Source of the DNA: Butyrivibrio sp.
GTDB taxonomy: Bacteria; Bacillota_A; Clostridia; Lachnospirales; Lachnospiraceae
Direction: 5' to 3'
Length of the DNA: 11,915 bases
NCBI GenBank assembly: GCA_017996845.1
Contig: JAGOGF010000076.1
Span: 1 to 11,915 of the forward strand
The notes under the pieces are model-generated. The model saw only the letters and a list, made by a program, of their open reading frames with translations. It did no database searches and was not told where the DNA came from. This document shows, piece after piece, positions 6,709 through 11,915 of this stretch; the stretch's first letter is position 1; each line of letters begins with the position of its first letter. A program made the translations under genes and the position numbers.

Positions 6709-8556
6709 TCAGTTCTGTGCTTTCTGCTTAGCAGAGAAACCGGCTCGCTTACGCATAGTAGGATCTAGAATTCTCTTACGGATACGAAGAGAAACAGGTG
6801 TAACCTCAAGCAGCTCGTCCGTATCAATAAATTCAATTGCCTGTTCCAGACTCATAATCTTAGGCGGAACAAGGCGAAGCGCTTCATCAGCAGAAGAGGT
6901 TCTGGTATTGGTCAGATGCTTCGTTTTGCATACATTTACTTCAATATCTTCGCCACGGCCGTTGGCACCGATAACCATACCGGAATATACTTTATCTCCG
7001 GCATTTACAAACAAAATACCACGTTCCTGTGCGTTGAAAAGACCATATGTTACAGCATCGCCTGTTTCAAAGGAAATGATGGAACCTTGTTTACGATATG
7101 TTATTTCTCCCTTGAATGGAGCATATCCATCAAACATGGTATTCATGATACCGTTTCCTTTTGTATCCGTCATAAAGTCACCGCGATAACCGATCAGACC
7201 ACGAGAAGGAATGGAGAATTCAAGCCTGCTGTAGCCGCCGTTTGTAGCGCCCATGTTAACCAGTTCACCTTTTCGCTCACTCAGTCTCTGAATAACGGTA
7301 CCGGAAAATTCTTCCGGAACATCCACATAACATCTTTCCATAGGTTCAAGACGCTTGCCGTTTTCATCTGTTTTGTAGATAACTTCAGCCTTGCTGACGG
7401 CGAATTCATAGCCTTCACGGCGCATATTCTCGATCAGAACGGACAGATGCAGTTCACCACGCCCGGATACTTTCAGTGTATCAGGAGAATCTGTCTCCTC
7501 AACACGAAGAGATACGTCAGTATTGAGTTCGCGGAACAGTCTCTCACGAATGTGACGGCTCGTAACAAACTTACCTTCCTGACCTGCAAGAGGAGAATCA
7601 TTAATGACGAAATTCATGGAAATAGTAGGTTCTGAAATCTTCTGAAAAGGAATTGCCTTTGGATCCTCAGGAGAGCAAAGCGTATCGCCGATCTTCAGAT
7701 CTTCAATTCCGGAAAGCGCAACAATGGAACCCATTTTGGCTTCCTGGACTTCAATTTTGTTCAAACCGATAAATTCATACAGTTTTGTGATTTTGGTCTT
7801 GATTCTTCTTGTCTCATCATGATGATTGACAATTACAACATCCTGATTGACCTTTACAGAACCGTTATCAATCTTGCCGACACCGATACGACCAACATAT
7901 TCATTGTAATCAATGGTACTGATCAGCACCTGTGTGCATGCTTCGGGATCTCCTACAGGAGCCGGAATATAATTGATAATCGTATCCAGCAAAGGCTTCA
8001 TGTCTGTACCTGTCTCATCCATATCCAGAGAAGAAATTCCGGCCTTTGCAGAAGCAAATACAAACGGGCAGTCAAGCTGCTTGTCGTCCGCGCCCAGATC
8101 CATCAGCAGTTCCAGAACTTCATCGATTACTTCCTTTGGTCTTGCTTCCGGACGGTCAATTTTGTTAATGCAGACAACAACAGGAAGTTTTAATTCCATT
8201 GCCTTACGCAGAACAAATTTGGTCTGCGGCATAGGACCTTCGAATGCATCAACAACCAGAATAACTCCGTTTACCATTTTCAGTACACGTTCAACCTCAC
8301 CGCCAAAATCAGCATGACCAGGGGTATCAATGATATTGATTTTGATATCTTTATAGATAATAGCAGTATTTTTGGACATGATTGTGATACCACGTTCTCT
8401 TTCGATTGCGTTGGAATCCATAACACGTTCAACAACTTCCTGATTATCCCGGAATATACCGCTCTGTCTCAAAAGCCCGTCAACCAGTGTAGTCTTGCCA
8501 TGGTCAACGTGGGCGATAATTGCAACATTTCTTACATCATTTCTAGTCTGTTTCAT
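6709..8556 (-). CDS. typA: Ribosome-associated translational GTPase TypA/BipA
   Basis: TypA/BipA binds the 70S ribosome at the elongation-factor site and helps large-subunit assembly and growth under stress, notably low temperature. The 615-residue length is usual. GTPase motifs are in order: G1 AHVDHGKT (15-22), G2 ERERGITI (52-59) with Thr58, G3 DTPGH (77-81), G4 NKID (131-134) and G5 SAK (169-171). EF-G-like beta-barrel and domain III/V regions follow (for example GRGELHLS and [11 protein letters not shown]), then the family-specific C-terminal domain with DEALRLVPP and VRLxIRKR-like sequence near 594, ending in a basic tail. It is a monocistronic gene with its own promoter. The start at 8556 is supported by AAGGAG nine bases upstream (8566-8571) and by the conserved [13 protein letters not shown]-terminus. 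Confidence 0.97.
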   Translation of the reverse strand: MKQTRNDVRNVAIIAHVDHGKTTLVDGLLRQSGIFRDNQEVVERVMDSNAIERERGITIMSKNTAIIYKDIKINIIDTPGHADFGGEVERVLKMVNGVILVVDAFEGPMPQTKFVLRKAMELKLPVVVCINKIDRPEARPKEVIDEVLELLMDLGADDKQLDCPFVFASAKAGISSLDMDETGTDMKPLLDTIINYIPAPVGDPEACTQVLISTIDYNEYVGRIGVGKIDNGSVKVNQDVVIVNHHDETRRIKTKITKLYEFIGLNKIEVQEAKMGSIVALSGIEDLKIGDTLCSPEDPKAIPFQKISEPTISMNFVINDSPLAGQEGKFVTSRHIRERLFRELNTDVSLRVEETDSPDTLKVSGRGELHLSVLIENMRREGYEFAVSKAEVIYKTDENGKRLEPMERCYVDVPEEFSGTVIQRLSERKGELVNMGATNGGYSRLEFSIPSRGLIGYRGDFMTDTKGNGIMNTMFDGYAPFKGEITYRKQGSIISFETGDAVTYGLFNAQERGILFVNAGDKVYSGMVIGANGRGEDIEVNVCKTKHLTNTRTSSADEALRLVPPKIMSLEQAIEFIDTDELLEVTPVSLRIRKRILDPTMRKRAGFSAKQKAQN

Positions 8557-8631
8557 ATAAGATAACTCCTTAAGTATACGCGGGCTCCGAATGATCCCGG
8601 GTGCAAAATATAACGCTTTACAAACTTAAAC

Positions 8632-8660
8632 AGTATAGCACGCTGACTTTTATCTTGCAA
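8632..8660 (-). promoter_or_regulatory. Candidate sigma-A promoter of typA
   Basis: Read on the - strand, TTGCAA (8660-8655), a 17-base spacer and TATACT (8637-8632). The predicted start near 8625 gives a leader of about 70 bases that ends with the AAGGAG site before typA. Confidence 0.6.
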
Positions 8661-8829
8661 TGCAAAATATGATGAAAAAACGGCATAAAATAGGTAGAAA
8701 AACAAAAAGATGTCACAGATGATATAGAAATATTATAAACTTTGTTCAAAGGCAAGACTATTATGACATGCCAAAATAAACAGTAAAATAGGCATATGTG
8801 CGTAAACTTTTGCATTTTGTGCGGTATGG
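8661..8829. other. AT-rich spacer between typA and dap promoters
   Basis: This is the part of the 637-base gene-free stretch (8557-9193) not covered by the typA promoter, the dap promoter or the riboswitch. It is AT-rich, and I see no open frame with a ribosome binding site, no convincing repeat and no operator that I can name. A TATAAT-like box on the - strand near 8734 lacks a usable -35. Confidence 0.5.
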
Positions 8830-8859
8830 TTGACAGTATACTTTCCGTGGTGCTATGAT
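8830..8859 (+). promoter_or_regulatory. Sigma-A promoter of the dapA-dapB-hisA operon
   Basis: TTGACA (8830-8835) is a perfect -35, followed by an 18-base spacer and TATGAT (8854-8859). The predicted start near 8866 falls just before the riboswitch, as expected for a leader RNA. Confidence 0.85.
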
Positions 8860-8866
8860 GTAGCTG

Positions 8867-9040
8867 TTCAGAGGTAGAGGTTGCGAGTTTCAGGAGTATA
8901 CTTTTTGATGTGCCAGACACAGCAGATAAAAGTGGAAAGGGAAATCCGCCGAAAGGTTCGGTCATCTGGAGACCGGATTCTTGGGCATACAGTAAACAGC
9001 TGTATGACTGTCATCGTTCAAGATGGGGCGCTATCCGGAG
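8867..9040 (+). ncRNA. Lysine riboswitch (L box) aptamer
   Basis: The leader carries the conserved L-box blocks in the right order. They are GGTAGAGGTTGCGA (8873-8886), the AGTATAC segment (8895-8901), AAAGGGAAATCCGCCGAA (about 8936-8953), CTTGGGCAT (8980-8988), ACTGTCATCG (9007-9016) and GGGGCGCTATC (9025-9035). GGTAG (8873-8877) pairs with CTATC (9031-9035) as the core of helix P1. The RNA binds lysine and controls a downstream terminator. The genes behind it, dapA and dapB, are lysine biosynthesis genes, which fits: lysine should lower their transcription. The identification is from recognised conserved blocks, not from a covariance-model score. Confidence 0.93.
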
Positions 9041-9072
9041 GTTAATCATGTTCAGCATGAAAAGAACTTTTC

Positions 9073-9108
9073 AGGAGCCGGCTCATTTTGAGTCTGGCTC
9101 CTTTTTTT
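9073..9108 (+). terminator. Riboswitch-controlled intrinsic terminator
   Basis: AGGAGCC (9073-9079) pairs with GGCTCCT (9096-9102), extended by G-U and G-C pairs, followed by a seven-T run (9102-9108). It lies between the aptamer and dapA, so lysine binding is expected to favour it and stop transcription before dapA. I could not define the competing antiterminator with certainty; it probably uses the 3' strand of P1. Confidence 0.88.
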
Positions 9109-9179
9109 CGGAGAGCACAGGTTTGTGTCTTTTGTGCACAGCAGCACAGGACAGTATGCGCCGATGCAAAGCGCAGAAG

Positions 9180-9185
9180 AAAGGA
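9180..9185 (+). promoter_or_regulatory. Ribosome binding site deciding the dapA start
   Basis: AAAGGA stands eight bases before ATG 9194. An in-frame start at 9125 has no such site and would add 23 residues not found in DapA proteins. Confidence 0.75.
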
Positions 9186-9193
9186 ATGAAGCT

Positions 9194-10081
9194 ATGGCAA
9201 TTTTCAGGGGTGCCGGTGTTGCAATTGCTACACCTTTTAATCAAAACGGAGAAATAAATTTTGAGGAATTCGGCAGGCTGATAGAATTCCAGATCGCAAA
9301 CGGGACGGATGCGATCATTGTATGCGGAACAACAGGTGAAGCAGCTACCATGAGTGAGCGCGAACATATGCAGGTCGTGAAGTATTGTATTGATCGGGTG
9401 GCAAAAAGGATTCCGGTCATTGCCGGGACAGGATCCAATTGTACGGCAACGGCGATTGCACTTTCCCAGGAAGCAGAATCATACGGTGCTGATGGCGTAT
9501 TGTGCGTGACTCCCTATTATAACAAAGCAACCCAGCAGGGTCTGATCGCACATTTTACCGCGATTGCCAATGCGATACATATTCCGATGATTATGTACAA
9601 TGTACCAGGCAGGACAGGGTGCAATATCCTTCCGGAAACAGCAGTAAAACTTGCACGCGAAGTAGAAAATATTGTTGGCATCAAGGATGCAACCGGAAAT
9701 ATTGCGCAGACAACTAAAATGATGCAGCTGGCGCAAGGATGCATTGATCTGTATTCCGGGGATGATGATGAAGTGGTACCGATCATGGCACTTGGCGGAC
9801 TTGGGGTGATTTCTGTAGCGTCTAATGTTGCACCGAAACAGACGCATGATTTATGTATGAAATGTCTGGAAGGAGATTATGCAGGGGCAAGACAGATGCA
9901 GTTTAAGGCGCTGCCGCTTATTCATGCACTCTTTTCTGAAGTCAATCCGATTCCGGTCAAAAAAGCACTTGCCTTAATTGGCATCGAAGCAGGACCTCTT
10001 CGTCTTCCGCTTACGGAAATGGAGCCGGAAAATGCCCGGAAACTGGAACAGGCGATGCGGGATTTCGGACTGCTTGGCTGA
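9194..10081 (+). CDS. dapA: 4-hydroxy-tetrahydrodipicolinate synthase
   Basis: DapA condenses pyruvate with aspartate semialdehyde, the committed step towards diaminopimelate and lysine. The 295-residue product is the usual length. The pyruvate Schiff-base lysine is Lys164 in GIKDATG (162-168). The active-site pair Thr46-Thr47 sits in GTTGEA (45-50), Tyr135 in MYNVPGR (134-140), and Arg140 binds the semialdehyde carboxylate. VTPYYNK (105-111) is also conserved. The N-terminal GAGVAIATPF (6-15) fits a start at 9194. It is the first gene behind the lysine riboswitch and its terminator, so transcription should fall when lysine is abundant. dapB follows after 65 bases. Confidence 0.97.
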   Translation: MAIFRGAGVAIATPFNQNGEINFEEFGRLIEFQIANGTDAIIVCGTTGEAATMSEREHMQVVKYCIDRVAKRIPVIAGTGSNCTATAIALSQEAESYGADGVLCVTPYYNKATQQGLIAHFTAIANAIHIPMIMYNVPGRTGCNILPETAVKLAREVENIVGIKDATGNIAQTTKMMQLAQGCIDLYSGDDDEVVPIMALGGLGVISVASNVAPKQTHDLCMKCLEGDYAGARQMQFKALPLIHALFSEVNPIPVKKALALIGIEAGPLRLPLTEMEPENARKLEQAMRDFGLLG

Positions 10082-10146
10082 TATTGATAGGAGCGGTGCG
10101 GAACGGTATTTCATAATCGCCAAAATGGTAGAAGGGAAGCAAAATT

Positions 10147-10908
10147 ATGACAAAAATAATCATGCATGGCTGCAATGGCCGTATGGGACATGTAATTGCA
10201 GATCTGGCAGCAGAAGATCAGAATATCCGGATTGTTGCGGGAGTTGATGCACATGGAGAGAGCAGCTATTCCTTTCCGGTATATCCTACACTGCAGGCCT
10301 GCCAGACAGTGGGCGATGTAATAATTGATTTTTCAAATGCCGCAGCAGTGGAGGATTTGCTTGTATACTGTAAGGATAAGCAGATTCCCTGTGTTCTGTG
10401 CACAACGGGACTCTCAGAAGAACAATTATTACTGGTAGAGAAAACGGCAGAAAAAGTAGCAGTCCTGCGATCAGCCAACATGTCAATGGGAATCAATGTA
10501 CTGCTGAAAGTACTGCAGGATGCGGCGCCGGTGCTGGCTGCAGCAGGATTTGACATGGAAATTGTGGAAAAACATCACAATCAGAAACTGGATGCACCAA
10601 GCGGCACGGCGCTTGCACTTGCAGATGAAATAAATGAAGCGGCAGGGGGAGATTACACCTATGTATATGACCGCTCTGACAGAAGGGCCAAGCGACCGGA
10701 AAAGGAAATCGGGATATCTTCTGTACGAGGCGGCACCATTGTAGGAGATCACGATGTGATCTTTGCAGGCAGGGATGAAGTGGTTACTTTTTCGCATACA
10801 GCTTATTCCAGAGCAATTTTTGCCAAAGGCGCAATAGAAGCCGCCAAATTTCTGGCAGATAAACAAAGCGGAATGTATGATATGAGTGATGTGATAGGCA
10901 AAAACTGA
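10147..10908 (+). CDS. dapB: 4-hydroxy-tetrahydrodipicolinate reductase
   Basis: DapB reduces the DapA product with NAD(P)H to tetrahydrodipicolinate, the next step to diaminopimelate for lysine and, where used, peptidoglycan. The 253-residue protein has the dinucleotide-binding motif GCNGRMG (8-14), VIIDFS (58-63), CTTGL (85-89) and NMSMGIN (111-117). The catalytic and substrate-binding block EKHHNQKLDAPSGTA (141-155) contains the His143-His144 pair and Lys147. The C-terminus has SVRGG and GDHDVIFAG, typical of the substrate domain. AGAAGGGA provides the ribosome binding site. It lies directly after dapA and 14 bases before hisA, so all three genes should share the riboswitch-controlled transcript. 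Confidence 0.97.
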   Translation: MTKIIMHGCNGRMGHVIADLAAEDQNIRIVAGVDAHGESSYSFPVYPTLQACQTVGDVIIDFSNAAAVEDLLVYCKDKQIPCVLCTTGLSEEQLLLVEKTAEKVAVLRSANMSMGINVLLKVLQDAAPVLAAAGFDMEIVEKHHNQKLDAPSGTALALADEINEAAGGDYTYVYDRSDRRAKRPEKEIGISSVRGGTIVGDHDVIFAGRDEVVTFSHTAYSRAIFAKGAIEAAKFLADKQSGMYDMSDVIGKN

Positions 10909-10922
10909 TTTGAAAGGATTTC

Positions 10923-11705
10923 ATGAAACTTAGACCCTGTATTGATATTCATAACGGCAAGGTAAAACAAATTGTCGGCAGCAGTCTTCAGGATGCGGAG
11001 GATCAGGCAACTGCCAATTTTGTAGCGGAGCAGGATGCTGAATTTTTTGCGGATCTATATCATGATGCCGGCCTGACAGGCGGGCATGTGATACTGCTGA
11101 ATGCACAGGAAAGCAGCCATTATCAGGATACCAAAAAACAGGCGCTTGAGGCGCTGAAAGCCTGGCCGGGAGAAATGCAGATCGGAGGTGGGATTACACC
11201 GCAGAATGCAAAGGATTTCCTTACTGCCGGCGCATCACACGTAATAGTGACATCTTATGTCTTTCGAAACGGGACAATCGATCTGGAACATCTCGCGGAA
11301 CTAGTCAAGGCAGTTGGAGTGAAAAGACTCGTGCTGGATCTAAGCTGTGCTAAAATCGGGGACAACTATCATATTGTTACAGACAGGTGGCAGAAGATAA
11401 CAGACACCGTTCTGAATGAGCAGACGATGGAACAGCTTGCCGGTTATTGTGATGAATTCCTGATTCATGCAGCGGATGTCGAAGGCAGACAGAACGGAAT
11501 TGAAGAAAATGTCGTGGCACTTATGGGAAACTGGGGGAAAAAGCCAATGACTTATGCTGGCGGGGTACATTCTCTGCAGGACATTCACAGGCTGAAAGCG
11601 GCAGGACATGGGAAACTGGATGTAACAGTGGGAAGTGCATTAAAAATCTTCGGGGGAAGCCTTGAACTGAGCGATATCATTGCAGCATGCAAAGAGAAAG
11701 ACTGA
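10923..11705 (+). CDS. hisA: Phosphoribosylformimino-5-aminoimidazole carboxamide ribotide isomerase, eukaryotic (HIS6) type
   Basis: HisA catalyses the ProFAR to PRFAR isomerisation, an Amadori rearrangement in histidine synthesis. The 260-residue TIM barrel matches the fungal/eukaryotic branch rather than the usual bacterial HisA. It has RPCIDIHNGKVKQIVG (4-19), with the first catalytic Asp at 8; GGHVILL (53-59); QIGGGI (86-91); HVIVTSYVF (106-114); VLDLSC (137-142); EFLIHAADVEG (178-188); YAGG (211-214); and GKLDVTVGSALKIFGG (230-245). Yeast HIS6 has closely similar blocks, such as EFLIHAADVEG and an IFGG ending. GAAAGGA is the ribosome binding site, and the gap from dapB is only 14 bases. 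No other histidine gene is in the window, so the gene appears separated from any his operon and placed under lysine control. Confidence 0.93.
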   Translation: MKLRPCIDIHNGKVKQIVGSSLQDAEDQATANFVAEQDAEFFADLYHDAGLTGGHVILLNAQESSHYQDTKKQALEALKAWPGEMQIGGGITPQNAKDFLTAGASHVIVTSYVFRNGTIDLEHLAELVKAVGVKRLVLDLSCAKIGDNYHIVTDRWQKITDTVLNEQTMEQLAGYCDEFLIHAADVEGRQNGIEENVVALMGNWGKKPMTYAGGVHSLQDIHRLKAAGHGKLDVTVGSALKIFGGSLELSDIIAACKEKD

Positions 11706-11733
11706 TGGTTTCAATCATCCGATACTGATACAA

Positions 11734-11783
11734 AAAAAAGTGCTTATCTATACATGAAAACATGTACGGATAAGCACTTTTTT
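11734..11783. terminator. Strong terminator hairpin after hisA
   Basis: AAAAAAGTGCTTATC (11734-11748) is perfectly complementary to GATAAGCACTTTTTT (11769-11783). A further stem, TACATG/CATGTA, is capped by an AAAA loop. The A/T ends make it work in both directions; on the + strand it ends the dapA-dapB-hisA transcript. Confidence 0.9.
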
Positions 11784-11786
11784 GTA

Positions 11787-11821
11787 GATTTTTTGCGACC
11801 AAATATTTGGCGCAAAAAATC
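11787..11821. repeat. Perfect inverted repeat with inner palindrome
   Basis: GATTTTTTGCG (11787-11797) is the exact reverse complement of CGCAAAAAATC (11811-11821), and the interior CCAAATATTTGG (11799-11810) is itself palindromic, with only A11798 unpaired. It lies between the hisA terminator and a third hairpin. There is no U tract after it on the + strand, so it is not an ordinary + strand terminator. Confidence 0.75.
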
Positions 11822-11846
11822 CGGTGTGACCTAAAAGTCACGCCGG
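11814..11846 (-). terminator. Likely intrinsic terminator for the convergent gene at the right edge
   Basis: CCGGTGTGAC (11821-11830) pairs with GTCACGCCGG (11837-11846) with one G-U and a CTAAAA loop. Read on the - strand the hairpin is followed by ATTTTTT (11820-11814), the expected tail for a transcript coming from the right. It starts nine bases after the presumed stop codon of the partial gene. Confidence 0.7.
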
Positions 11847-11854
11847 ACTCTTGA

Positions 11855-11914
11855 TTAATCATTATTACAGATTGCGAATTCTAAAATAAATTCATCATTT
11901 ATGTCAAGAAAGGC
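11855..11914 (-). CDS. C-terminal end of an unidentified convergent gene (partial)
   Basis: On the - strand one frame stays open from the right edge for 19 codons and ends at TAA (11857-11855); the other two frames hit stops early. The peptide ends in EFILEFAICNND. The terminator immediately behind it supports a real gene. The fragment is too short to assign a family, and a chance open frame of this size is possible. Confidence 0.4.
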   Translation of the reverse strand, partial: AFLDINDEFILEFAICNND

Positions 11915-11915
11915 A

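Noticed and set aside
6916..7635. 239-codon open frame on the + strand opposite typA
   Set aside because: It is fully inside the well-supported typA gene, has no ribosome binding site or recognisable domain, and looks like a codon-bias shadow.
8581..8599. CGGG/CCCG stem in the typA leader as a cold-shock element
   Set aside because: There are only four pairs with an 11-base loop, too weak to support a regulatory claim.
8728..8734. TATAAT-like box on the - strand as a second typA promoter
   Set aside because: No -35 element stands at 16-18 bases, and the TTGCAA-N17-TATACT pair closer to typA is better.
9125..9193. Upstream in-frame start for dapA
   Set aside because: It lacks a ribosome binding site, and DapA proteins begin near the GAGVAIATPF segment encoded from 9194.
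8618..9257. Open frames of about 115 codons on both strands across the dap leader
   Set aside because: They overlap the promoter, lysine aptamer and terminator, whose conserved blocks explain the sequence better.
1..11915. CRISPR array, tRNA, insertion sequence, toxin-antitoxin or defence system
   Set aside because: I saw no regularly spaced repeats, cloverleaf, transposase or paired small toxin-antitoxin genes on either strand; nearly all the sequence is accounted for by metabolic and housekeeping genes.

Overview
The window looks like chromosome from a low-GC Gram-positive anaerobe of the Clostridia, most likely Lachnospiraceae. That placement is inference. It rests on strong AAGGAG/GAAAGGA ribosome binding sites, AT-rich intergenic DNA, a Firmicutes-type NagB, a lysine riboswitch with a transcription terminator, and housekeeping genes read as short operons. 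I see no mobile element, phage gene, tRNA, rRNA or CRISPR array. Most of the window is ordinary core metabolism.

Region 1 (1-4243, + strand) is an amino-sugar operon entering from the left. It holds the 3' end of a GNAT acetyltransferase gene, a PHP-domain phosphoesterase, nanE, nagB and nagA. NanE turns ManNAc-6-P into GlcNAc-6-P, NagA deacetylates it to GlcN-6-P, and NagB deaminates that to fructose-6-P. The acetyltransferase and the PHP protein have no assigned step. The operon ends at a hairpin that overlaps the nagA stop codon.

Region 2 (4228-6585) has a convergent membrane protein with an MprF-type DUF2156 domain on the - strand, whose stop codon abuts that of nagA. A divergent + strand gene encodes a DNA-deoxyinosine (hypoxanthine) glycosylase. 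A long imperfect hairpin at 6592-6660 separates it from the next gene.

Region 3 (6709-8660, - strand) is the translational GTPase gene typA/bipA with its own promoter and Shine-Dalgarno sequence.

Region 4 (8830-11783, + strand) is a lysine-biosynthesis operon. A near-consensus sigma-A promoter leads into a lysine riboswitch and an intrinsic terminator, then dapA, dapB and hisA. The HisA is the eukaryotic/fungal HIS6-like type, and it sits in a lysine-controlled operon rather than a his operon. This is the most unusual arrangement here.

Region 5 (11706-11915) holds three tandem hairpins that appear to terminate hisA and a convergent gene whose last 19 codons probably lie at the right edge.
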